Assembly (NCBI GenBank): GCA_964480695.1
Contig: CAYZPO010000029.1
Location: forward strand, 1 to 12,732
Origin: CAZDDW01 sp964480695
Lineage (GTDB): Bacteria; Patescibacteriota; Patescibacteriia; UBA9934; CAZDDW01
Direction of reading: 5' to 3'
Length of the DNA: 12,732 nucleotides
The number at the start of each line of letters is the position of its first letter. Position 1 is the first letter of the stretch. A model generated the notes under the pieces. The model searched no databases and was not told the origin of the DNA. It saw nothing but the letters and a program-made list of their open reading frames with translations. The position numbers and the translations under genes were made by a program. Shown here piece by piece: positions 1 to 5,359 of the stretch.

Positions 1-33
1 GAAAAGAAATCTGAAACAGACATGACAGTATGA
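1..33 (+). CDS. 3' end of an upstream gene (partial, unknown)
   Basis: The frame beginning at base 1 stays open to a TGA at 31-33 and would end in the residues EKKSETDMTV. Its stop overlaps the ATG of the next gene in an ATGA arrangement, which is typical of translationally coupled genes in one operon. The other two frames stop earlier, at 12-14 and 23-25. Only ten codons are visible, so no product can be named, and the reading frame itself is inferred mainly from the overlap. Confidence 0.35.
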   Translation, partial: EKKSETDMTV

Positions 34-1013
34 TTTTCAAAGCCATTGTACAAGTTGTGTTAGCGATTACCATGGTTGAGTTTACACCATATGATGCATC
101 GCAGATCGAACAGCAAGCTCGATTACCAGAGGCAGCTGGTCGACCAATTGGGATTGTCCAGATGATGGACAATATTTTTGATCCAATCCAAGCCTTGACT
201 GAACGCCAGGCCCCGGCACCGATCAAGATTGATCAGGATAGTTTGGGAATTGAGACAACGGCAGTTAGTGCTTTGGTTTATGATCGTCACAGTGCCACGA
301 CGTTGTTTGAAAAGAATATTGATGAAGTCCGTTCGATTGGGAGTATTACTAAATTAATGACTGCTTATGTTGCTTTGGAATCAGGCCTAGATTTGAAGGC
401 TACTGCTTTTGTTTCTGAAGAGGACCTCCGTGTCGGGGGTTATGAGTATCTTCGGTTGAACGATCAAGTTATGGTCCGGGATATCTTACGAGCCAGTTTG
501 GTTGGTTCAGACAACTCAGCCACGATCGCCTTGGCCCGTTTGACCGGCATGAGCACCGAAGAATTTGTTCAGGCCATGAACGATGCTGCGCTAGCCCTAG
601 AAATGCCAGACACAACCTTTACTGATCCAACTGGACTAAGTTCCAAAAATCGCTCCACAGTTCAGGACGTAGTCCGTTTGTTAGATGCTACCATGTCCAT
701 GATTGAACTTCAGGAAATCAGTTCTGAAGCAACTAGTAATTTCATTTCTGAGATCGGGAATAATTATTCCATTCCTAATACTAACGAACTTTTGAACGGA
801 TATCTAAACTCACCACCGTACGATATCGTTGGCGGTAAAACCGGTTATTTACCAGAAGCTGGTTACTGTTTAGGGATTATGGTCCAGGAAAATGCTGAGC
901 ATGATATTTTCGTGGTTGTCCTAGGATCGTCTTCCAAAGAAAATCGTTTTCGCGAAGTTAAAGGTTTAACTCAATGGGCTTACGATACTTTTGCCTGGCC
1001 AAATGAAATCTAG
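30..1013 (+). CDS. D-alanyl-D-alanine carboxypeptidase (peptidase S11, PBP5/DacA-like)
   Basis: A penicillin-binding serine peptidase of family S11, which trims the terminal D-Ala from peptidoglycan stem peptides outside the cytoplasmic membrane. All three active-site motifs of the family are visible: SxxK as SITK (S105-K108, with Ser105 the expected nucleophile), SxN as SDN (160-162) and KTG (270-272, in VGGKTGYL). A short hydrophobic stretch at residues 2-19 could act as signal peptide or membrane anchor, although it is weak and contains a lysine near its start. At 327 residues it lacks the C-terminal beta-domain and amphipathic anchor of classical PBP5, so it is a catalytic-domain-only form. 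The ATG at 30 is the only reasonable start, since an in-frame TGA lies at 12-14. There is no clear Shine-Dalgarno sequence, and the start overlaps a preceding stop. The next gene follows after 3 bases. A role as an endopeptidase cannot be excluded. Confidence 0.9.
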   Translation: MIFKAIVQVVLAITMVEFTPYDASQIEQQARLPEAAGRPIGIVQMMDNIFDPIQALTERQAPAPIKIDQDSLGIETTAVSALVYDRHSATTLFEKNIDEVRSIGSITKLMTAYVALESGLDLKATAFVSEEDLRVGGYEYLRLNDQVMVRDILRASLVGSDNSATIALARLTGMSTEEFVQAMNDAALALEMPDTTFTDPTGLSSKNRSTVQDVVRLLDATMSMIELQEISSEATSNFISEIGNNYSIPNTNELLNGYLNSPPYDIVGGKTGYLPEAGYCLGIMVQENAEHDIFVVVLGSSSKENRFREVKGLTQWAYDTFAWPNEI

Positions 1014-1016
1014 GTT

Positions 1017-1496
1017 ATGCTACCTCCGGAAATAACAACCGCCTTAGTTGCCATGACCCCGATCGGGGAATTGCGAGCAGCTATTCCGCTCGGGATTGAG
1101 GTTTTTGGGCTATCGCCTTTGCATGCGTTTATTGTGTCTGTGGTCGGAAACGCAGTCCCGGTGTTGATTCTTATCTTTGGATTAGAAGCGATTACAAGCT
1201 GGTGTGATCGCCATGTGAAATGGTGCCATCGAATTCTAACTCGCGTTTTCGTTCGCACTGAACGAGTCTTTCGTGGCAAGTATGAGCGCTATGGTGTAGC
1301 CGCTTTATTTATCTTTACCATGATCCCGCTTCCTGTGACCGGGGTTTGGACAGCTAGTGTGGCTGCAGTGCTGTTCCGGATCCGTCCACGAGTAGCCATC
1401 CCGGCCATTTTGCTAGGAATGCTAGTAGCTGGTATCATCGTCACGTTTATAACTTTGGGGGCTGAAGGAATTGTATCCTATGCGAATAGCCATTGA
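1017..1496 (+). CDS. small integral membrane protein, COG2426 / putative small multidrug export family
   Basis: A 159-residue, strongly hydrophobic protein matching the family annotated as putative small multi-drug export protein (COG2426, Pfam Sm_multidrug_ex). Recognisable features are the early re-entrant-like segment GELRAAIPLGIEVFG (about residues 17-31), a GN-VP element in the next helix (about 43-48), a basic cytoplasmic stretch (about 60-95) and the IPLPVTGVWT element (about 103-112) followed by two hydrophobic helices. The family name rests on thin evidence; the transported substrate is unknown and the protein may belong to a wider group of membrane proteins with paired re-entrant segments. 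The start lies 3 bases after the carboxypeptidase stop with only a weak AGG upstream, and the end overlaps the glycosyltransferase start by 17 bases, so the three genes are probably one transcript. Confidence 0.8.
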   Translation: MLPPEITTALVAMTPIGELRAAIPLGIEVFGLSPLHAFIVSVVGNAVPVLILIFGLEAITSWCDRHVKWCHRILTRVFVRTERVFRGKYERYGVAALFIFTMIPLPVTGVWTASVAAVLFRIRPRVAIPAILLGMLVAGIIVTFITLGAEGIVSYANSH

Positions 1497-2670
1497 TTGT
1501 CGAACAAGTTTAGATCCTGATTGTGGAGAGTGTGCCGGAGTCGGTCACTATACCAGTTATATCGTTCACGAAATGTTGCGGCAGGATCAGGAGAACGAAT
1601 TTTTTTTATATTTTGATCGTAAGACTAGCAACCGGGTGATCAAGGAGTTTGCCGGAGATAACCATCGAGTCCGTGTCCGTTTCTTTCCTCGTTGTCCACT
1701 CCCTTGGTTTTTACCTCTGGCATGCAATCACGTTATGAAGGCCTTGTTTATAAAACGAGACCGCCCAGATGTTCTGTTTTCTCCTGCCGGCATGCCACCG
1801 CTTTTTTATTGGGGACGCACGGTGATCACTATTCATGACTTAGCGATCTATCATCACCCGGAATGGTTTCCTGAGCCAACCTGGTTGCGTAAATATTCAA
1901 CCAAGCTCCTTGTCCCTAAGAGTGTCCGATCAGCTGACGTGATTATCACGCCCTCTATGGCCACAGCTGATGATCTAAGACACTTCTTTCCAGCGTCTAA
2001 AGATAAGATCATTGTGATTCCTCATGGTACCAAGCAACGCCAGATCGGAGACTATCCTTTGTCAGATGAACTACGTCAGAAATTTGATCTACCTCATGAG
2101 TATCTTTTGTCCTTGTGTACGATTGAGCCAAGAAAAAATATCTCTGCCGCGATCAAGGCTTTTGATGCCTTGTTACATCAGTATCCATATCGAGCGCAAG
2201 AGATCCGTTTTGCCCTAGCCGGAAAGCAGGGTTGGATGTATCGGGAGCTTTTTGAATACATTGATCAAGTTAATGATTATTGGCAAGAACAACTTGGGGT
2301 AAAGCCGATTAAATATTTGGGTTATGTTGGTCACGAGGAAAAGTGGGCCTTGTTGGCCAACGCCATGGCTTTTGTTTATCCATCCAAACACGAGGGATTT
2401 GGCCTACCAATTCTAGAAGCCATGTCTGCTGCCACTCCGGTAGTGACATCAAAAAACTCCTCATTAGAGGAGGTGGGTGGTCAAGGAGTCTTTTATGTTG
2501 ACACAGATGATCACGAGACTATCGCTTCACTTTTCAATAAATTGATCGATCCTCATTATCGTGGTCAGATGGCTGTGGCTGGTCATGAACGCGCTAGACA
2601 ATTTACTTGGACCGTGGCTGCTGAAAAGACATTAGAGATTTTGACTATAGTTGGCTCTGCAAAATTATAA
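1480..2670 (+). CDS. glycosyltransferase family 4 (GT-B fold)
   Basis: A 396-residue GT-B glycosyltransferase of the large GT4/Glycos_transf_1 group, expected to move a sugar from a nucleotide-activated donor to a cell-surface glycan or lipid acceptor at the inner face of the membrane. The N-terminal acceptor-side domain begins MRIAIDCRTS and contains a glycine-containing GVGHYT loop. The C-terminal donor domain shows the usual EPRKN element, the GYVG turn and the E-x7-E motif in EGFGLPILEAM (Glu305 and Glu313). A TTG at 1471 would add three residues, but ATG 1480 is preferred because GAAGGA at 1464-1469 sits about 10 bases upstream of it. The gene overlaps the preceding membrane-protein gene by 17 bases, which suggests coupling. 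Donor and acceptor cannot be deduced. Its last 26 bases overlap a gene on the other strand. Confidence 0.88.
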   Translation: MRIAIDCRTSLDPDCGECAGVGHYTSYIVHEMLRQDQENEFFLYFDRKTSNRVIKEFAGDNHRVRVRFFPRCPLPWFLPLACNHVMKALFIKRDRPDVLFSPAGMPPLFYWGRTVITIHDLAIYHHPEWFPEPTWLRKYSTKLLVPKSVRSADVIITPSMATADDLRHFFPASKDKIIVIPHGTKQRQIGDYPLSDELRQKFDLPHEYLLSLCTIEPRKNISAAIKAFDALLHQYPYRAQEIRFALAGKQGWMYRELFEYIDQVNDYWQEQLGVKPIKYLGYVGHEEKWALLANAMAFVYPSKHEGFGLPILEAMSAATPVVTSKNSSLEEVGGQGVFYVDTDDHETIASLFNKLIDPHYRGQMAVAGHERARQFTWTVAAEKTLEILTIVGSAKL

Positions 2671-3109
2671 TTAAAATGAATTGAATTGTCAGAGAATATT
2701 GCAGGGGAATGTCCTTGTGTTTTTTTACTATCAAATTGTGAAAGTAGAAGTGAAGGTCATTCAATGGTTTAAGCCATTTGTTTTTAGTTAGATCATGTAG
2801 TCCGACGATAAGATCAGGCAGAACAGCCCCAGCAATAGCCCAGGAGATAGCTGGTAAATAACTCAAATCTTTCCAGCTAATTAACTGAAGGATAAAGAAG
2901 ATAGCCACAATAGCATCAGTAGTAACAAAAGCCAAAGCTTTTTTCATGTGACTTTTGTTTTTGCGAAAATTAATGTTCATCTTATAGTCGCCATGAGGGA
3001 TCATGTCTAGAAGCAGATGTGAAAGGAAGCCAACAATAAAACCGGCCAAAGGATTGCCCAGGGTATAACCGATAAGGGTGCCTACAGTGGCATGGGTAGT
3101 CAAAGTCAT
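2645..3109 (-). CDS. small membrane protein, probable YdjM/DUF457-type metal-dependent hydrolase-like
   Basis: A 154-residue protein with about four hydrophobic segments (roughly residues 9-36, 60-78, 86-104 and 139-151). It carries His/Asp pairs at positions expected for a membrane-embedded metal site: His6 in the opening TTHATVG, His31 and Asp35 in SHLLLDMIPHGDY, Asp99 after a proline, His105-Asp106, and His120/His124 in HFYFHN. This spacing resembles the membrane-bound hydrolases grouped as YdjM/DUF457, some of which are annotated as LexA-regulated; that is recognition by pattern and the activity is unproven. The ATG at 3107-3109 has no Shine-Dalgarno sequence and lies 6 bases after a possible -10 box, so the message may be leaderless. 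It is convergent with the glycosyltransferase and overlaps its 3' end by 26 bases. Confidence 0.7.
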   Translation of the reverse strand: MTLTTHATVGTLIGYTLGNPLAGFIVGFLSHLLLDMIPHGDYKMNINFRKNKSHMKKALAFVTTDAIVAIFFILQLISWKDLSYLPAISWAIAGAVLPDLIVGLHDLTKNKWLKPLNDLHFYFHNLIVKKHKDIPLQYSLTIQFILIIILQSQL

Positions 3110-3115
3110 GAAAAG

Positions 3116-3144
3116 AGTCTATCACAGAAATCAAAAACCGTCCA
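3116..3144 (-). promoter_or_regulatory. possible promoter of the small membrane-protein gene
   Basis: On the minus strand TGGACG (3144-3139), a 17-base spacer and TAGACT (3121-3116) with an upstream TG give an extended -10 type promoter, each hexamer matching the consensus at four of six positions. The -10 ends 6 bases before the ATG at 3109, implying a leaderless transcript. The -35 lies within the stem of the tRNA-Met terminator, so the two elements share sequence. The match is moderate. Confidence 0.4.
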
Positions 3145-3160
3145 CGCTTATTTGTGGACG
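3133..3160 (-). terminator. intrinsic terminator of tRNA-Met (nearly symmetric)
   Basis: The arms CGTCCAC (3139-3145) and GTGGACG (3154-3160) form a 7 bp stem with an 8-base loop. On the minus strand it begins just after the tRNA CCA end and is followed by GTTTTTGA. The opposite flank carries T3162-T3166, so the element could also stop plus-strand transcription. Confidence 0.8.
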
Positions 3161-3165
3161 ATTTT

Positions 3166-3242
3166 TGGTAGCGGGAGTGGGGGTCGAACCCACGACCTCA
3201 GGCTTATGAGTCCTGCGCTCTAACCAACTGAGCTATCCCGCC
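3166..3242 (-). tRNA. tRNA-Met (CAU), elongator type
   Basis: A complete 77-base cloverleaf on the minus strand. The acceptor arm is GGCGGGA with TCCCGCT (a G1-U72 wobble), followed by discriminator A73 and an encoded CCA at 3168-3166. The D stem is GCTC/GAGC, the anticodon loop CTCATAA gives CAU, and the T arm is GTGGG-TTCGACC-CCCAC. The anticodon stem CAGGA/GCCTG leaves A31 opposite G39 unpaired by Watson-Crick rules. The lack of a C1-A72 mismatch and of the three consecutive G-C anticodon pairs rules out an initiator. The GGCGG...CCGCTACCA frame resembles Bacillus elongator tRNA-Met. A lysidine-modified tRNA-Ile(CAU) remains possible, since the anticodon is the same. Confidence 0.93.
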
Positions 3243-3267
3243 GAATTTTTTTCTTTGTGTGGCTCAG

Positions 3268-3296
3268 AGTGTATCATAAGCTTGATCTTTCAGCAA
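3268..3296 (-). promoter_or_regulatory. promoter of tRNA-Met
   Basis: On the minus strand TTGCTG (3296-3291), a 17-base spacer and TACACT (3273-3268), preceded by TG to give an extended -10. It predicts a start near 3261, about 19 bases before the mature tRNA end. It is interleaved with the divergent tRNA-Leu promoter on the other strand. Confidence 0.55.
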
Positions 3297-3310
3297 GACT
3301 GTGATAGGAT
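3282..3310 (+). promoter_or_regulatory. promoter of tRNA-Leu
   Basis: TTGATC (3282-3287), a 17-base spacer and TAGGAT (3305-3310), with the predicted start about five bases before the tRNA-Leu 5' end at 3322. The -35 region overlaps the opposite-strand tRNA-Met promoter, so the two polymerases would compete for this site. Confidence 0.6.
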
Positions 3311-3321
3311 CGAGGCCACAA

Positions 3322-3408
3322 GCCGCGGTGGCGGAACTGGTAGACGCGCGGGACTCAAAATCCCGTGGTGGCAACATCGTGAGGGTTCGAGTCCCTCCCG
3401 CGGCACCA
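3322..3408 (+). tRNA. tRNA-Leu (CAA)
   Basis: A complete 87-base class II tRNA. The acceptor arm is GCCGCGG paired to CCGCGGC, with discriminator A and an encoded CCA at 3406-3408. The anticodon arm is CGGGA-CTCAAAA-TCCCG, giving anticodon CAA (reads UUG). There is a long variable arm (TGGTGGCAACATCGTG region), as expected for Leu, and a T arm GAGGG-TTCGAGT-CCCTC. No terminator follows; the next tRNA's -35 box begins two bases after the CCA, so readthrough into tRNA-fMet is likely. Confidence 0.96.
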
Positions 3409-3409
3409 A

Positions 3410-3438
3410 TTGACAAAATTTAGATGGTTCGATATACT
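3410..3438 (+). promoter_or_regulatory. near-consensus promoter of tRNA-fMet
   Basis: TTGACA (3410-3415), a 17-base spacer and TATACT (3433-3438): a perfect -35, a five-of-six -10 and ideal spacing. The start is expected near 3445, about eight bases before the tRNA 5' end. It is the strongest promoter sequence in the window, which suits a highly demanded initiator tRNA. Confidence 0.85.
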
Positions 3439-3452
3439 CGAGCCTACAACAC

Positions 3453-3529
3453 CGCGGGGTAGAGCAGTCAGGCAGCTCGTCGGGCTCATAACCCGAAGGT
3501 CACGGGTTCGAATCCCGTCCCCGCAACCA
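3453..3529 (+). tRNA. initiator tRNA-fMet (CAU)
   Basis: A 77-base cloverleaf with the initiator hallmarks. The acceptor arm CGCGGGG/CCCCGCA leaves C1 opposite A72 unpaired. The anticodon stem TCGGG-CTCATAA-CCCGA carries the three conserved G-C pairs next to the loop with anticodon CAU. The D stem GAGC/GCTC supplies the A11-U24 pair typical of bacterial initiators. The T arm is ACGGG-TTCGAAT-CCCGT, and CCA is encoded at 3527-3529. It has its own promoter upstream and a terminator directly downstream. Confidence 0.97.
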
Positions 3530-3533
3530 AGAA

Positions 3534-3565
3534 GTCCTCAGTTTATGCTGGGGATTTTTTGTTTT
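3534..3565 (+). terminator. intrinsic terminator of tRNA-fMet
   Basis: TCCTCAG and CTGGGGA form a 7 bp stem (one G-U pair) around the loop TTTATG, followed by TTTTTTGTTTT. It sits five bases after the tRNA CCA and separates the tRNA unit from the downstream HAD gene. Confidence 0.85.
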
Positions 3566-3576
3566 ACCTAATAACC

Positions 3577-3605
3577 TTGACAAAACCCCTAAAACTTGGT
3601 AAAAA
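3577..3605 (+). promoter_or_regulatory. promoter of the HAD-fold gene
   Basis: A perfect TTGACA (3577-3582), a 17-base spacer and TAAAAA (3600-3605, four of six). The -35 lies about a dozen bases after the preceding terminator's T-run. The predicted start near 3612 gives a leader of about 60 bases. Confidence 0.65.
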
Positions 3606-3617
3606 TGGGGCCATCGG

Positions 3618-3636
3618 GCACCACATGAGGTGGTGC
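3618..3636 (+). promoter_or_regulatory. 5' leader hairpin of the HAD-fold gene
   Basis: GCACCAC and GTGGTGC pair perfectly (7 bp) around the loop ATGAG, at or near the 5' end of the predicted transcript. No T-run follows, so it is not a terminator as it stands. It may protect the message end or bind a regulator. The ribosome binding site GGAGGAGG (3661-3668) lies 24 bases further on and is not part of the stem. Confidence 0.5.
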
Positions 3637-3670
3637 TTGGTCGATCAAACTTAATCTGTCGGAGGAGGCC

Positions 3671-4477
3671 ATGGCTAATGGAAATGGCTCCGTCGGCAGG
3701 ATAATTACTGTCGACGTGATGAAGACCGTTGTTGAGCTGCAACTTAGCAGTCAGTATCCCACAGCTGCTCATGCTATCGCTCGCGTCTATGCCGAAATAA
3801 CCGGTAAAGAGGTCGACGACCACTTTTCCGTTTTCGTGCAGCATCGCCTTGCCTGCTGGCGTCGGGTCTACGCGAATCACCCAGACATCCATACAGAGCA
3901 GGAATACTGGAAATTCGTAAACGGCTCTGTCCTTCAGGAAATCTTGGGACAGGAGTCTGATGAAGCTGATCTTGGTAAACTGGCACTGGGTGTTCACCGC
4001 AGGTTCAACACGGACACAGACCTTTACTCAATTCAAGACGACATGCTGGCGGCCTTGGCACGACTGAAGGACAAGTGTCAAGAACTCGATGTTTCTGTGG
4101 TCTCTGGATCGAATCAGAGCATGTACGGCCTGAATACCATGCTCGACCACTTCGAGGTCGGGGACTTCTTCGACGTTCGTCTTTGTTCCGGAAATCTTGA
4201 CGTTCGTAAGCCAAGTAGGGCTTTCTGGGATGCGATCAGGGGGCGCCAAAATGCCCGAATCCTGGTGCATATTGGCAACTCTTTCGACAACGATGCCCCA
4301 GCGGCAAAGCGCAGCATTCCAGTGGTCTTGATCGATCGTGATGGCAGTGTTCGGGAAAGAATCGATCAGGAGTGGGAAGAGCAAGACTGGGTTAGACACA
4401 GGATCGGCAAAGGGCACCTGGTGGTGTTTAGAGATCCTGACGATCTGGTCGATGCCGTGATTGAACGTCTTGAATGA
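3671..4477 (+). CDS. HAD-fold hydrolase-like protein with a variant motif I (REG-2/HDHD3-like)
   Basis: A 268-residue protein of the haloacid dehalogenase fold. Motif I is TVDVMKTVV: the nucleophile Asp is present, but the second, acid-base Asp (two residues on) is Met. Motif II is the Ser of VVSGSN, motif III the Lys of DVRKPS, and motif IV is GNSFDND. A helical C1-type cap lies between motifs I and II. The motif I form and the tryptophan-bearing cap recall the REG-2/HDHD3 group, which also lacks the second Asp; that placement is recognition only. Losing this Asp argues against ordinary phosphatase turnover, so binding, phosphotransfer or another substrate is possible. The start is fixed by the strong GGAGGAGG at 3661-3668. 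Two sampled 60-base stretches are 52-53% GC, against about 33-35% for samples of rel and parA. With its own promoter, leader hairpin and terminator this suggests a recently acquired single-gene unit beside tRNA-fMet, although no integrase or direct repeat is seen. Confidence 0.75.
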   Translation: MANGNGSVGRIITVDVMKTVVELQLSSQYPTAAHAIARVYAEITGKEVDDHFSVFVQHRLACWRRVYANHPDIHTEQEYWKFVNGSVLQEILGQESDEADLGKLALGVHRRFNTDTDLYSIQDDMLAALARLKDKCQELDVSVVSGSNQSMYGLNTMLDHFEVGDFFDVRLCSGNLDVRKPSRAFWDAIRGRQNARILVHIGNSFDNDAPAAKRSIPVVLIDRDGSVRERIDQEWEEQDWVRHRIGKGHLVVFRDPDDLVDAVIERLE

Positions 4478-4500
4478 TCTGCTGCTTCACGTGCAGCAGA
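4478..4500 (+). repeat. inverted repeat directly after the HAD gene stop
   Basis: TCTGCTGC (4478-4485) and GCAGCAGA (4493-4500) are perfect 8 bp inverted arms around a 7-base loop. No T-run follows, so alone it is unlikely to terminate; it precedes the real terminator by six bases. In a different register the same bases form a CACGTG-centred palindrome, described as a parS-like site. Confidence 0.6.
4483..4498. promoter_or_regulatory. parS-like palindrome upstream of parAB
   Basis: TGCTTCACGTGCAGCA is centred on CACGTG and agrees with the widespread bacterial parS sequence TGTTTCACGTGAAACA at 13 of 16 positions. Two of the three differences (T3 to C, A14 to G) are symmetric, so each half-site keeps the form TGCT-N-CAC. 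It lies 85 bases before the parA start, where chromosomal parS sites are often found. No other CACGTG was noticed in the window. The alternative is that it is only part of the 3' hairpin of the HAD gene. Confidence 0.45.
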
Positions 4501-4505
4501 CGACA

Positions 4506-4538
4506 GGGCCTGGATATTGGGGAGTATCCAGGCCTTTT
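4506..4538 (+). terminator. intrinsic terminator of the HAD-fold gene
   Basis: GGCCTGGATA (4507-4516) and TATCCAGGCC (4525-4534) form a perfect 10 bp stem with an 8-base loop, followed by TTTTGCGTT. The stem is very stable and the T-run short. It isolates this gene from parA. Confidence 0.8.
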
Positions 4539-4541
4539 GCG

Positions 4542-4571
4542 TTGGCCAATTATCCTAAAATTAAGTATAAT
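4542..4571 (+). promoter_or_regulatory. promoter of parAB, leaderless type
   Basis: A perfect TATAAT (4566-4571) with TTGGCC (4542-4547) 18 bases upstream. Transcription should begin around 4578-4579 and the parA ATG is at 4583, so the message would carry a leader of about four or five bases and no Shine-Dalgarno sequence. Confidence 0.65.
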
Positions 4572-4582
4572 AGAGCAGACTT

Positions 4583-5356
4583 ATGGCGCATATTATTTCG
4601 GTCGTCAATCAGAAAGGAGGAGTGGGGAAAACAACGACAGCTTTGAATCTGGCGGCGCATCTTGCTGAGCAAGGAAAGTTTGTTTTGTTGGTTGATCTTG
4701 ACCCGCAGGCCAATGCGACTTCTGGGGTAGGGATTGATCACCATGTTCTTGAGGACAGTGTGTATGAGGGAATGATCGGAGAGAAACGACTAAAGGAAGT
4801 AGTTTATGCTACAGATCATGAGGGTTTTCGGATTATTCCAGCGCACGGCAATTTGGCTGGGGTAAATATCGAGCTGGTCGATGCTCAGCAACGAGAGTGG
4901 TTTCTACACAAGGCCATGCTTGAGCTACGTAACGATTACGATTATATAATCATTGACAACCCGCCTTCTTTAGGAATTTTGACTTTGAACGGGATTGTAG
5001 CAGCGGACTCGGTCCTGATTCCAGTTCAGGCTGAGTATTATGCCCTTGAAGGACTGGGACAGCTTTTGAACACAGTTAATTTGGTTAAAGAAAATATTAA
5101 ACCAAACCTGGAAGTGTTGGGCGCTGTGATCACCATGTTTGATTCACGGACCAAGTTGTCTGGCGATGTGTTGCGCGAGTTGTATCAGTACTTTCCGAAC
5201 CGAATTTTTCGATCAGTTATTCCACGCAGTGTTCGGCTGGCTGAGGCGCCATCTTTTGGAAAAACAATTATTGGCTATGATCCGCATTGTAAAGCATCTA
5301 AAGCTTATGAGCGCTTGGCTCGTGAGTTGATTATGCGCGATGAGGGTTTTATTTAA
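4583..5356 (+). CDS. parA: ParA/Soj chromosome-partitioning ATPase
   Basis: A 257-residue ParA-type ATPase that binds DNA nonspecifically as an ATP dimer and moves or loads chromosome-origin complexes with ParB. It carries the deviant Walker A motif KGGVGKTT (about residues 11-18) with the signature lysine, the A' region LVDLDPQANAT (about 36-46), and the Walker B segment YIIIDNPPSLG, where the usual IDCPPS or IDTPPS is IDNPPS. The late SVRLAEAPSFGKTI and YDP...AY segments are typical of chromosomal Soj/ParA, as is the lack of an N-terminal helix-turn-helix found in some plasmid ParAs. The start MAHIISVVNQKGG matches the family start exactly. parB follows after three bases, so the two are co-transcribed. 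A parS-like site lies just upstream. Confidence 0.96.
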   Translation: MAHIISVVNQKGGVGKTTTALNLAAHLAEQGKFVLLVDLDPQANATSGVGIDHHVLEDSVYEGMIGEKRLKEVVYATDHEGFRIIPAHGNLAGVNIELVDAQQREWFLHKAMLELRNDYDYIIIDNPPSLGILTLNGIVAADSVLIPVQAEYYALEGLGQLLNTVNLVKENIKPNLEVLGAVITMFDSRTKLSGDVLRELYQYFPNRIFRSVIPRSVRLAEAPSFGKTIIGYDPHCKASKAYERLARELIMRDEGFI

Positions 5357-5359
5357 AAT

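Noticed and set aside
1471..1479. TTG start at 1471 for the glycosyltransferase
   Set aside because: The GAAGGA sequence at 1464-1469 is one base from this TTG but well spaced from ATG 1480, and the family start MRIAID begins at the ATG.
3500..3997. Minus-strand open frame of 165 codons covering the end of tRNA-fMet and the start of the HAD gene
   Set aside because: It runs antisense to a tRNA, a terminator and a well-supported HAD gene; its C-terminal part is translated tRNA sequence.
4028..4417. Minus-strand open frame of 129 codons inside the HAD gene
   Set aside because: A shadow frame produced by the higher GC of the HAD gene; the plus-strand protein shows all four HAD motif regions.
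3453..4580. tRNA-fMet as an attachment site with a repeated 3' end bounding the HAD gene
   Set aside because: No copy of the tRNA 3' sequence is found downstream of the gene and there is no integrase, so an integrative element is not supported even though the gene looks foreign.
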